Virus record (IMG/VR): IMGVR_UViG_3300029263_001128
Coordinates: 1 to 54,934 of that record
DNA length: 54,934 nucleotides
Origin: a virus
Direction: 5' to 3' (one strand)
The position numbers and the translations under genes were made by a program. Below are positions 12,911-19,733 of this stretch, one piece after another. The notes beneath the pieces were generated by a model. That model searched no databases. It saw only the letters and a list, made by a program, of their open reading frames with translations, and was not told the origin of the DNA. The number at the start of each line of letters is the position of its first letter. The first letter of the stretch is position 1.

Positions 12911-13198
12911 ATGTCGTGGGATGAGCTTGATGTAGACAGAGTAGAGCAAATAATCCGCCAAATAAGCGGAAAAAACATTGATCAAACAAAGAAATTGGTC
13001 AATCCATCTGTTATCAAGGGCTCTGGAGTCCTTTTTTTGTGGGCTCCAAGCAAAAAAGCGCTCGTAAAGGTCAATCGAGGCATCCGAATCTATGTTGTAA
13101 GCTATGAAATGGACGAAAAGGACAGAATTCTTGTTTATGACGGCTATAATTTGCTTGCAATCCACCCAGATGATATAGAAGAGATAGGATTTAACTAA
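12911..13198 (+). CDS. Hypothetical protein, possible SH3-like C-terminal part
   Basis: 95 residues. An N-terminal helix (VDRVEQIIRQISGKN) precedes beta-strands VIKGSGVLFLWAP, ALVKVNRGIRIYVVSYEM and RILVYDGYNLLAIHPDDIEEIGF. The last part (strand, then DDIEEI) recalls the ends of the VGDLV proteins. No enzyme motif is visible. It is packed tightly between neighbours of the same operon. Confidence 0.5.
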   Translation: MSWDELDVDRVEQIIRQISGKNIDQTKKLVNPSVIKGSGVLFLWAPSKKALVKVNRGIRIYVVSYEMDEKDRILVYDGYNLLAIHPDDIEEIGFN

Positions 13199-13199
13199 A

Positions 13200-13352
13200 A
13201 TGTTGTTCACATTTGACAAATTTTGGAAATTTTTGGTTACTTTGGTCATTTCTTGGCTATTTTATGCTCTTTTCGGCTTTGAAATCACGATAGTGACGCT
13301 CGTTGCCATCATTTTGGGCAATTTTTGGTCAAATTCGCAACATTTATTGTAA
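13200..13352 (+). CDS. 50-residue two-helix membrane protein
   Basis: MLFTFDKFWKFLVTLVISWL begins a very hydrophobic protein with two membrane segments (about 9-26 and 29-44) and a polar C-terminal NFWSNSQHLL. ATG overlaps the preceding region by a one-base gap. A ribosome-binding site is poor, so the call rests on the clean open frame, hydrophobic periodicity and fit between genes. Size and topology resemble the 9516 and 359 proteins. Confidence 0.45.
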   Translation: MLFTFDKFWKFLVTLVISWLFYALFGFEITIVTLVAIILGNFWSNSQHLL

Positions 13353-13387
13353 AAAACAACTTTTTTGGCGCTACTTACCCCTGAAGA

Positions 13388-13648
13388 ATGGAAAAAACGA
13401 ACAATTTTGGGGAATTAGCGGCTGAAAACATCAAAATAGGTGATATAGTCGCTTGGTCTAAGTGGAATTCTGGTGATCTTGAATGGCAACAGCACCTTGG
13501 GGTGGTCATAGAGGTCAAAAACACCATCTTATCTAACAGAATGGTGTGCATTTCAGTGGTTTTGCCTATGAAAGAGCCCAGAATACCCTTAGAATTGTTC
13601 ACTTTTTCCCTAAAACTGGTGTCTTCAGCAGAAGAAAAGAGGGTTTAA
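13388..13648 (+). CDS. Small SH3-like protein
   Basis: 86 residues: IKIGDIVAWSK, HLGVVIEVKN, MVCISVVLPM, then a C-terminal helix/strand LFTFSLKLVS. The IGDIV plus GVVIEV strand pair is the same as in the 2213 and 7862 proteins. The ribosome-binding site is weak (CTGAAG). The next gene starts at GTG directly after its stop. Confidence 0.55.
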   Translation: MEKTNNFGELAAENIKIGDIVAWSKWNSGDLEWQQHLGVVIEVKNTILSNRMVCISVVLPMKEPRIPLELFTFSLKLVSSAEEKRV

Positions 13649-13981
13649 GTGGTTATTGTTGACCATATAGCAATCAAAGTAAGCGATCTACAGGAGGCCA
13701 AACACTGGTATTTGGAGCATTTAAAGGCAGAAATCACCTTTCAAGACTCTAAATTTATAAGACTGAAGGTAGCCAACACCAACATTGCTCTTATAGACGA
13801 GAAATTCTATCCATATGCCCACATTGCCATTCTTGTGGAACACAAGCACGAATTGCCTATAGGTGGAGAGGTTTTTGAGCATCGGGATGGAACAATAGGG
13901 GTTTTTGTCAAAGACCCATTTGGGAACTATTTAGAATACATCTGGTATTCTCCAGAGCATAGCAAAGTGTTCCTTGAATGA
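13649..13981 (+). CDS. VOC (glyoxalase/dioxygenase-fold) protein
   Basis: 110 residues from GTG (GAGG upstream). VDHIAIKVSDLQEAKHWYLEHLKAE opens the first beta-alpha-beta-beta-beta unit and AHIAILVE with VKDPFGNYLEYIWY closes the second, the classic vicinal-oxygen-chelate fold with His7, His50-region and Glu metal ligands. The activity could be a lyase, isomerase or antibiotic-type binding protein; the substrate is unknown. It overlaps the next start as ATGA. Confidence 0.75.
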   Translation: MVIVDHIAIKVSDLQEAKHWYLEHLKAEITFQDSKFIRLKVANTNIALIDEKFYPYAHIAILVEHKHELPIGGEVFEHRDGTIGVFVKDPFGNYLEYIWYSPEHSKVFLE

Positions 13982-15366
13982 AAGACACCTTACAGCCACT
14001 AGTCAAGCAGTTCATGCCTTTTGCCCAAGAGCGAATGGGTTTTGATAAGCCGCCAAGGCTTTTCTTGCGTAATGATCCAAAGAACGCACAGAACCCTCTT
14101 GGCAAGACTGCCTACTATGATCCAGAACAAATGTCGGTTACTCTCTACATTGATGGTAGACACCCAAAAGACATCATGCGATCGTTATCGCATGAGCTTA
14201 TTCACCACACACAAAATTGCAATGGGCAGTTTGACCACGTTGGAGAAATGGGTGAAGACTATGCCCAGAACGATGAACACTTACGTGAAATGGAACGTCA
14301 AGCCTACGAAGAAGGAAGTTTATGTTTCCGAGATTGGGAAGACTCTATAAAAGGCACTATTTACAATGAATCTTTGCAAAAAGGAGCAAAAAACAAAATG
14401 TCATTAAAAAATTGGAAAGACAACGAGTTAAACACTCTGTTAACTGAGAAATGGGGGTTTAGTTTTAATCTCCTTACTGAGGCTAAACAACCCACAGGGG
14501 TCCCACGCGACCGCGAATTCGACAAGAACCCTGAAGAAGAAGACCCTGATTTTGAACGCCAGAAGAAGCGTGAAGCTCCTCCTGAAGCAAAAAAAGATGA
14601 TCGCGACGGTTATTATGATGGTGGCAAAGGTGAGTACGTTGGTGGTGATTTCTTTAAAAAGAAGCCCTACCTTGGTGAGGATGCTTTCGCACCAAACCAC
14701 TATTGTGTCCACCACGGTGGAGTAGATCGCAATGGTTCAGTCGAATTAGCAGAAGCAGTCCAGCATAACTACAACAATGAGCTTGGTCGCGTTACTCACT
14801 ATGATATGAAGTTTGCCGACGGCACCATAATGGAGAATGTCGCATTTGAAGACATCCAGGTCACCAATGCCTCTTTAGAAGAGATGCACGGAAGTCACAC
14901 CGCCAAGATAGATGAAGAGGTAGAAGAAGGCGTGCTGAAAGTAGGCCGAAGTCAGCCCAATTATAAACAAAGCACACCAGGAGCAAAGGAAGCTGCTGCT
15001 GCGGAAGAATGGGAGAGACGTGAGCGGGACTACTACATGAACCACCAGTTCACCAGAGGTCGGGTGAAAACATTCGAAGAGCAGGCTGCGTCTCTGAGAG
15101 AAGACGAATTAGAGGAGCGCAGAGGTCGCGGTCGCGATCGTGAGGGCATGGAGCCCGACAGCCGCAGACGCCCGATGGGCGAGGGCGAAGATAAGAAACC
15201 TGACGAAGATGGCGAAAAGCCAGATTTCCTCGATCTTAATAACAACGGCGACAAAAAAGAGCCAATGAAAGATGCTGCTGCTGACAAGAAAGGTAAGATG
15301 GACGAAGCCAAGATTCGTAACCTCATTCGTAAGCTAGTCAAAGAAGCCGCTAAGAGAGGTCGCTGA
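13978..15366 (+). CDS. Zinc metallopeptidase fused to a charged head-type region
   Basis: 462 residues. The N-terminal domain carries IMRSLSHELIHHTQ (His72-Glu73-x-x-His76) and EMERQAYEEG (Glu106 as third ligand), a gluzincin-like zinc peptidase. From about 140 the protein changes: MSLKNWKDNELNTLLTEKWG with [LI]-x-E sites, then a Lys/Glu/Arg-rich disordered region, a DLNNNGDKKEPM loop like a calcium-binding dockerin/EF-hand loop near 425, and a helical end (KIRNLIRKLVKEAAKRGR). The second half may also be made separately from ATG 14398. A role in head maturation or injection is inferred. Confidence 0.7.
   Translation: MKDTLQPLVKQFMPFAQERMGFDKPPRLFLRNDPKNAQNPLGKTAYYDPEQMSVTLYIDGRHPKDIMRSLSHELIHHTQNCNGQFDHVGEMGEDYAQNDEHLREMERQAYEEGSLCFRDWEDSIKGTIYNESLQKGAKNKMSLKNWKDNELNTLLTEKWGFSFNLLTEAKQPTGVPRDREFDKNPEEEDPDFERQKKREAPPEAKKDDRDGYYDGGKGEYVGGDFFKKKPYLGEDAFAPNHYCVHHGGVDRNGSVELAEAVQHNYNNELGRVTHYDMKFADGTIMENVAFEDIQVTNASLEEMHGSHTAKIDEEVEEGVLKVGRSQPNYKQSTPGAKEAAAAEEWERRERDYYMNHQFTRGRVKTFEEQAASLREDELEERRGRGRDREGMEPDSRRRPMGEGEDKKPDEDGEKPDFLDLNNNGDKKEPMKDAAADKKGKMDEAKIRNLIRKLVKEAAKRGR
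14357..14363 (+). promoter_or_regulatory. Internal CTATTTA element
   Basis: Heptamer inside the metallopeptidase gene, 34 bases before the internal ATG 14398, the same distance as between 1755-1761 and ATG 1796. It could drive a separate transcript of the 3' half. Confidence 0.35.
14398..15366 (+). CDS. Probable nested in-frame product of the metallopeptidase gene
   Basis: ATG 14398 follows AAAAAGGAG with an 11-base A-rich spacer, a strong internal initiation site. The product (322 residues) begins MSLKNWKDNELNTLLTEKWG, a tag-like peptide with Leu15-Thr16-Glu17, followed by a second LLTEA. It lacks the zinc site. T4-type phages use such peptides to direct proteins into the prohead, so this form may be a core protein while the full form is a peptidase. 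Whether both exist is untested. Confidence 0.45.
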   Translation: MSLKNWKDNELNTLLTEKWGFSFNLLTEAKQPTGVPRDREFDKNPEEEDPDFERQKKREAPPEAKKDDRDGYYDGGKGEYVGGDFFKKKPYLGEDAFAPNHYCVHHGGVDRNGSVELAEAVQHNYNNELGRVTHYDMKFADGTIMENVAFEDIQVTNASLEEMHGSHTAKIDEEVEEGVLKVGRSQPNYKQSTPGAKEAAAAEEWERRERDYYMNHQFTRGRVKTFEEQAASLREDELEERRGRGRDREGMEPDSRRRPMGEGEDKKPDEDGEKPDFLDLNNNGDKKEPMKDAAADKKGKMDEAKIRNLIRKLVKEAAKRGR

Positions 15367-15367
15367 A

Positions 15368-15607
15368 ATGTCTAAATGGAACGATTGGATCGGTGGGGTT
15401 GAAATAGAAGAAGATCTAGAAACTCTTATTGAAGAAGTTCGTTCCGAAGTCAAGAGCATCAAGGCGAGAAACATTGTAGAGCAAGACAGACTTGACTCTA
15501 TCACAAAAATTCTTTTTGATGTAAAACTTCAAGCGAAAGAACTTGAACAGAAAAATAGAGTTCTCAGCAATAAGGTCTTGATTTTAGAGGAAGATTTCGA
15601 CCTTTAG
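15368..15607 (+). CDS. Small coiled-coil protein
   Basis: 79 residues, acidic and helical. From residue 14 to the end there is a continuous heptad pattern (Leu/Ile/Val spaced 3-4) through LITEEV-like and LSNKVLILEEDF stretches, so it probably dimerises or assembles. It starts two bases after the preceding gene. No enzyme features. It could be a scaffold or a chaperone for the adjoining head-type proteins. Confidence 0.5.
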   Translation: MSKWNDWIGGVEIEEDLETLIEEVRSEVKSIKARNIVEQDRLDSITKILFDVKLQAKELEQKNRVLSNKVLILEEDFDL

Positions 15608-15609
15608 AT

Positions 15610-15638
15610 TTGACAAACGGGCATTTGTGTGCTATGCT
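15610..15638 (+). promoter_or_regulatory. Sigma-70-type promoter
   Basis: TTGACA (15610-15615), 17-base spacer ending TGC, TATGCT (15633-15638): a strong extended -10 promoter. A GGAGGG ribosome-binding site and ATG 15660 follow. Confidence 0.7.
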
Positions 15639-15659
15639 ATCCCATCGGAGGGACTATAA

Positions 15660-16415
15660 ATGTCGGAATTGTATGACCAGATAGAAGAGTTGATGGTTGA
15701 ACTTGAGGATGACCACATCGCAGATATTGCTATTGTGCCGGGAGCGTTTAAGCCCCCACACTTAGGGCATTTGAGTATGGTTAAGGAATACAGCGGCAAA
15801 GCCAGACAGGTGGTCGTTCTTGTTTCTTCTCCTCTCAAAGCAAATCGTAAGGTTGGCGACAAAACAATTACAGCAGAAAACGCTAAAGCTATTTGGGAGA
15901 TGCTGCTTGAAGACCAGGGGCTCTCTAATGTAGTTGTTGAGATTTCACCCAAACCTTCGCCTATTGGTGCTACATATGACCATATTGGTGAAGATGGCCC
16001 ACTGCGAGAAGGCTCTAGCATTATCCTTGGTTCTAGTTCTAAAGGGAATGATTCTCGTCGTTGGTCTGGTGCTTCTAAATATGTGAAGCCAGGAGTAACC
16101 TTGATTCCCCCAGAAGAGACCTCGGTTATGCCACTTAATATGTCCAATGGCAGTCCATTCAGCGCTACTGACGCCCGCGAAAAGCTTTTAAGGGGAGAAG
16201 ACGCAGATGAGTTTTTTGGACCCGGCAAGACAGCACAGGTTCGCTCTATCTTAGAACTTGATGGGCCTTTGGAAGAAATGTCTGGTGTCGGTGCCGTCGC
16301 TGGAAATGGTGCCCCAATGGGGACCAAAAAGAGAAACAATAATAATGAGTACAATGAACCAGAGTTGTACAAAGAAGTTTTAAAACTATTTAGTAAGAAA
16401 GGTGTCATAAAATGA
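15660..16415 (+). CDS. NMN-adenylyltransferase-like nucleotidyltransferase
   Basis: 251 residues. VPGAFKPPHLGHLSMV (about 27-42) is the (T/H)xGH nucleotidyltransferase motif, and FSATDAREKLL (about 168) corresponds to the ISSTxxR ATP-binding motif of NadR/NadM-type enzymes. It would join ATP with NMN or a related phosphate, pointing to NAD supply or salvage during infection. The C-terminal 45 residues are an extra Asn/Gly-rich tail with LEEMSGVG and a short helix. The coding end holds the CTATTTA element for the next gene, whose ATG overlaps its stop. Confidence 0.7.
   Translation: MSELYDQIEELMVELEDDHIADIAIVPGAFKPPHLGHLSMVKEYSGKARQVVVLVSSPLKANRKVGDKTITAENAKAIWEMLLEDQGLSNVVVEISPKPSPIGATYDHIGEDGPLREGSSIILGSSSKGNDSRRWSGASKYVKPGVTLIPPEETSVMPLNMSNGSPFSATDAREKLLRGEDADEFFGPGKTAQVRSILELDGPLEEMSGVGAVAGNGAPMGTKKRNNNNEYNEPELYKEVLKLFSKKGVIK
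16386..16392 (+). promoter_or_regulatory. CTATTTA candidate phage promoter element
   Basis: Heptamer within the 3' end of the preceding gene, 19 bases before ATG 16412. Confidence 0.4.
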
Positions 16416-17170
16416 AAAGTCCAGAAGGTTTGCTCAGAGAGAATGTAAGAGATTTGATCTCTCTTGTCAAGAAGAAAAATAAGAACAATTTATCTGAGGA
16501 GCTACAACTACGTCAGATCATTAGAGAGTTCGTAAAGTTTGAACTTAAAGAGGGTTCTACCCCTGACAATGATCCGGCACCGCACAAATCTACTGGAATC
16601 AATGTTCTGGAAGATCTTCTAAAAAAGATTATTCCAGTTATTGAAGATGACTATAAATTGCTTACAACATCTGAAGAACAAAGAGACTCTTATCGCTCTC
16701 ACATCGTCCAAGCTACTACTAACACCTTGACACCTGTTGAACTCAATAACGATGCTGGTAGCGAAGAACAAGAACTAGAAGAAGAAGTGGATGTTCAAAT
16801 TGGTGATGATAGTGAAGATGAGATGTTTATTGACATTAATCCTGAAGATAAAGAGAAAGAAGTAGAAGAAGATCCAAGAGATTCATTTGGCATCCAAGGT
16901 AAAGATACCACAGGACGCAACATGGCGTACACAACTTTTAAAAAAGTAGAATCTTCAATCATTGATGCTTACGACCTACTCAGCAATGCCGAAGATCAAG
17001 AAATTTTCTTTGACTACTTGATTGCCAACCTAAAGTTATATTTTGATAAGTTTGAGTCCGAAATTCAGCCAGAGGTTGAGGAACCCACAAACCAAGCTTA
17101 TGACACTGCGAAAGAAGACCCTATTGGTGGGGAAGAAGGAACTGAGAGCACAATAGATCTAGAAATGTAG
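16412..17170 (+). CDS. Acidic hypothetical protein, possible head core protein
   Basis: 252 residues with a basic helical N terminus (LLRENVRDLISLVKKKNK, then LRQIIREFVKFELKEG) and a long Glu/Asp-rich middle (about 110-165). Several [LI]-x-E sites (LSE, LKE) fall in the first 50 residues. Charge distribution and position after the metallopeptidase/coiled-coil genes suit a prohead core or scaffold protein, but there is no sequence proof. It is followed by a promoter at 17171. Confidence 0.5.
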   Translation: MKSPEGLLRENVRDLISLVKKKNKNNLSEELQLRQIIREFVKFELKEGSTPDNDPAPHKSTGINVLEDLLKKIIPVIEDDYKLLTTSEEQRDSYRSHIVQATTNTLTPVELNNDAGSEEQELEEEVDVQIGDDSEDEMFIDINPEDKEKEVEEDPRDSFGIQGKDTTGRNMAYTTFKKVESSIIDAYDLLSNAEDQEIFFDYLIANLKLYFDKFESEIQPEVEEPTNQAYDTAKEDPIGGEEGTESTIDLEM

Positions 17171-17198
17171 TTGACAGATTGAGATCTTGTGTTAAATT
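17171..17198 (+). promoter_or_regulatory. Sigma-70-type promoter, probable leaderless transcript
   Basis: TTGACA (17171-17176), 16-base spacer ending TGT, TAAATT (17193-17198). ATG 17205 is 6 bases beyond the -10 box and no ribosome-binding site can fit, the same arrangement as at 12618-12652. Confidence 0.55.
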
Positions 17199-17204
17199 AC
17201 ATCT

Positions 17205-17555
17205 ATGAAGAAGAATAGAAGATCAAAGTATAGATACAAGAGTATAATTAATAAATTATTAAATAATAATATCATAAATGAGAGTAACCTTACTTTCATT
17301 GATAGTATGTCTTTAGAAGATTTGATTGCTGTTAAATTAGAACTCTCAGCAAAACACATAAACAATAAGCTTTATGCTTTCAATCTCTTATCTAATACCA
17401 ATAGACTAGTTAAAGAAGCAATCATAAAGTTTGCTATCAGTGCTACTAACTCTAAAATGGATGCTGCTAGGTTTCTTGGAACTGACTATGAAACTCTACA
17501 CTCACTAGTTAGAGAATACAACTTACAGGAGTTCTTTGATGAAATTAATAATTGA
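17205..17555 (+). CDS. Fis-like helix-turn-helix regulator
   Basis: 116 residues, basic N terminus. The C-terminal 45 residues (AIIKFAISATNSKMDAARFLGTDYETLHSLVREY) follow the Fis/NtrC helix-turn-helix pattern: helix, Thr-Asn-x-Ser turn, AARFLG, then a recognition helix with Leu. It should bind DNA and may control phage genes. Its own promoter gives a leaderless-type mRNA. The stop lies 17 bases inside the next gene, giving coupling to the tagged ADP-ribosyltransferase-like protein. Confidence 0.6.
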   Translation: MKKNRRSKYRYKSIINKLLNNNIINESNLTFIDSMSLEDLIAVKLELSAKHINNKLYAFNLLSNTNRLVKEAIIKFAISATNSKMDAARFLGTDYETLHSLVREYNLQEFFDEINN

Positions 17556-18231
17556 AAACTTCAGAAAGTTCTTAGTAGAACAAAACTTTATTTCTGAGAT
17601 TCCGTTAGAACAAGATGAAGAAGGTAACGTCATCCTCTATCACGTATCCAGAGTAGATGACATAGAAGAGTTAGACCCTGACATCGCAGCAAGAAACCTT
17701 CAGAACTACACCACAGCAGAGTATAGAACCTGGGATAGACCCAGAGTTTTCTTTTTTACTCGTCTCGGACAAGAAGATATTGGCATTGGTCAGATACAGG
17801 GTATACCTTACCGTGTTAGACTAAAACCAGATCAACTCTACCCGATTATGGAAGACCCGGCAGGACTATCTTCCAAGCAAGAACAACAAAACTGGATGAC
17901 AGAGAACATTCCAGAGTTTGCTGAAAAGACACAAGAAGCACAGAAGTGTTCTAACTTTGAACGCTATGGCCAATACCATATTTGTTCTAAGACCCCAGAT
18001 TCAGATGGGTTATATTTTACTGATGAGAGGTTTGCAGGAAAAATGTTTCTTGTAAACAATCCTAAGTTTCATCACCTTAAACCAAACACATACGAAATGG
18101 TTGCACAACTATCAGAAGAGCGTTATAATAGTATAGGGTTCATTTATCCACAGAGTGGCGAAAAAGACAAACAGATCGTTGCTTTGTGGCGTAAGGTTCC
18201 AACAGAGAAACTAGATAAAGATTTTTATTAG
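17539..18231 (+). CDS. Tagged ADP-ribosyltransferase-like protein
   Basis: 230 residues from ATG 17539 (AGGAG 7 bases upstream; TTG 17536 is less likely). Tag MKLIIENFRKFLVEQ has Leu12-Val13-Glu14. Then VILYHVSRVDDIEELDPD, YTTAEYRTWDRPRVFFFT and a late Glu-rich region. Tyr-His followed by a beta-strand with Arg-Pro-Arg-Val-Phe-Phe is the style of phage ADP-ribosyltransferase-like proteins, comparable to the start of the Tpt1/ART fold. It is the only MKLLLENWR-type member outside the 3766-7183 block. Predicted to be packaged and injected (inference). Confidence 0.55.
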   Translation: MKLIIENFRKFLVEQNFISEIPLEQDEEGNVILYHVSRVDDIEELDPDIAARNLQNYTTAEYRTWDRPRVFFFTRLGQEDIGIGQIQGIPYRVRLKPDQLYPIMEDPAGLSSKQEQQNWMTENIPEFAEKTQEAQKCSNFERYGQYHICSKTPDSDGLYFTDERFAGKMFLVNNPKFHHLKPNTYEMVAQLSEERYNSIGFIYPQSGEKDKQIVALWRKVPTEKLDKDFY

Positions 18232-18239
18232 GATTTATA

Positions 18240-18488
18240 ATGATTGGTAAAAGTGTCTGGACAAAGTCAGGAAATCACAACCTACGCATTGGTAAGGTGA
18301 CAGAAGAGAAGACTGAAGATAACTGGTCTTTTGTTAAAGTAGCTTGGGTTAACGATGAGGCTTTTCAGCAAGACCGACAGCGTGTGATAGAATTAAGAGG
18401 ATACGACAAGTATTCTGATTGGTATAGGATAGATAAAATTTCGTTTTTTGATAAAGACGATCTAATTAATACAATCAACAAGTTATAA
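18240..18488 (+). CDS. Small SH3-like protein
   Basis: 82 residues: MIGKSVWTKSGNHNLRIGKV, SFVKVAWVND, then RIDKISFFDKDDL. The strand order and terminal I-x-F-x-DL pattern resemble the small VGDLV barrels at 2213 and 7862. The stop codon overlaps a TATAAATA octamer (18484-18491), identical to the T4 late promoter core. Confidence 0.5.
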   Translation: MIGKSVWTKSGNHNLRIGKVTEEKTEDNWSFVKVAWVNDEAFQQDRQRVIELRGYDKYSDWYRIDKISFFDKDDLINTINKL

Positions 18489-18628
18489 ATAAAAATGTTC
18501 TGCTCCGACGACTCGGCGGGGAGCTATGGTGCCAGCGTCCATATCTATCATGACCTGACGGATAAATAAATCCGAAAATAAAAATGTAGGTTAGCTGTGG
18601 TGAGCAAGAGATCCACACCGAGTCATAA
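18489..18628 (+). other. Non-coding stretch with hairpins before tRNA-Ser
   Basis: No gene seen. It contains TATAAATA (18484-18491), a GCTCC/GGAGC stem-loop (18502-18524), a perfect CGGAT-AAATAA-ATCCG hairpin near 18559-18574, a TGTGG/CCACA stem (18596-18617), and a repeated AATAAAAATGT word. It may encode a small structured RNA or just be the tRNA leader. Confidence 0.4.
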
Positions 18629-18716
18629 AGTGAGGTGTCCGAGTGGTTTAAGGAGCCGGTCTAGAAAACCGGTGTAGGGCAACCCCCTACCGTGGGTTCG
18701 AATCCCACCCTCACTG
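18629..18716 (+). tRNA. tRNA-Ser(AGA)
   Basis: 88-base class II tRNA: 7-base-pair acceptor stem (A1-U72 then GTGAGG/CCTCAC), D-arm CCGAGTGG, anticodon stem CCGGT/ACCGG with loop CTAGAAA (anticodon AGA), a long variable arm and T-arm GTGGG-TTCGAAT-CCCAC. The discriminator is G, as expected for serine. The 3' CCA is not fully encoded (GCCC). It is very close to bacterial tRNA-Ser in the first 18 bases. A34 would need conversion to inosine to read widely. Confidence 0.9.
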
Positions 18717-18737
18717 CCCCCTCTTATTTCAACCAAA

Positions 18738-18830
18738 ATGAAGAAAATCTTAACTCTATTGACTATTTACTCTGATTCGTGTCCAATTTGTGGATGCGAC
18801 CCGTGTGATTGTTATGACCAAGATTGTTAG
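18738..18830 (+). CDS. 30-residue cysteine-rich peptide
   Basis: ATG 18738 reads MKKILTLLTIYSDSCPICGC then DPCDCYDQDC: six cysteines as CxxCxCxxCxC-x4-C in the last 16 residues, a knuckle that could hold a metal or be disulphide-linked. The first ten residues are hydrophobic. The stop lies 17 bases inside the lipoprotein gene, suggesting coupled translation. Ribosome-binding support is weak (no GGAG), so the gene rests on its unusual composition and position. Confidence 0.45.
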   Translation: MKKILTLLTIYSDSCPICGCDPCDCYDQDC

Positions 18831-19731
18831 TTTACTATTTTTGTTTTTGTTCTCTTGCGGTAGCGAGTTTATTGTTACACCAGCAGATGTGATAGAAATA
18901 GAAGTAGAGCCGATAGACACAGCGCCACAAACCGAAGTCATCATAGACTATTATGTGCAGCCATCCAAGCCTGAGAGCTTGGATGTTCTGGTTGTCTTAG
19001 ACACATCTTGCTCAATGTTTCACGATTACGAAAAGGTCGCTTCTGGGATGGATATCTTGAGAGACGATATCGAGACTCTGACTTATGATTACCAGATGGC
19101 TATAATAAACAGTTCTCTTTCTGGTGAAATTTATTTTGTAGGACCTTACGACACTGAGACCAGTTCAATAGATTTCTTACTAGGCACCTCTCTGCTTTCA
19201 AATGACGATTTTGAAGAGGGCTTTAGAAGCCATTATCAGTTTGCCTCAGTTAGCGAAGAAGGGCTTTTGTTTTTAAGGACGGGCGTCCCGAAGCTATACA
19301 TCTATATATCTGATGAAGATGAGCAGAGTCCGATTCCAGTAAACATTTTTAAAGAATGGCTGGATGAATATCACGATTCGGTAGATTACGATGTCTTGAC
19401 GATCGCAATGGTTGAAAATAGTCCTTACTGCTCGACAGGCGCGATGAACATCGGGCACAAATTTGATCAACTTTCCCAATACTTCAATAAGAGAGCGATT
19501 GATTTTTGTGGGGATTGGCAATTGGCTTTGGCCGATAGCAGCTTCTTGATGTCTCAAATAACTCATCTACAACTATCGAAGCGCCCAATAGAGGATTCTA
19601 TTGTTGTCTATCAAGATGGCACAAAAGAAGACAACTGGTACTATTTAGACTCTACTAACACTGTATATCTTGAATTCGAAATCCAAGAAGGTGCAGCTAT
19701 TAAGATTGGTTACGATTCTCTGGTGGAATAA
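18814..19731 (+). CDS. vWA-domain lipoprotein
   Basis: 305 residues from ATG 18814; MTKIVSLLFLFLFSCGSE is a short lipoprotein signal with Leu-Phe-Ser-Cys as lipobox, so Cys15 is probably lipidated. Residues about 55-75 (LDVLVVLDTSCSMFHDY) contain the DxSxS metal-ion-dependent adhesion site of von Willebrand A domains. It would sit in the host envelope and bind a protein ligand, perhaps masking receptors. Upstream in-frame starts (18790) lack a signal-like start. Confidence 0.7.
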   Translation: MTKIVSLLFLFLFSCGSEFIVTPADVIEIEVEPIDTAPQTEVIIDYYVQPSKPESLDVLVVLDTSCSMFHDYEKVASGMDILRDDIETLTYDYQMAIINSSLSGEIYFVGPYDTETSSIDFLLGTSLLSNDDFEEGFRSHYQFASVSEEGLLFLRTGVPKLYIYISDEDEQSPIPVNIFKEWLDEYHDSVDYDVLTIAMVENSPYCSTGAMNIGHKFDQLSQYFNKRAIDFCGDWQLALADSSFLMSQITHLQLSKRPIEDSIVVYQDGTKEDNWYYLDSTNTVYLEFEIQEGAAIKIGYDSLVE

Positions 19732-19733
19732 AA

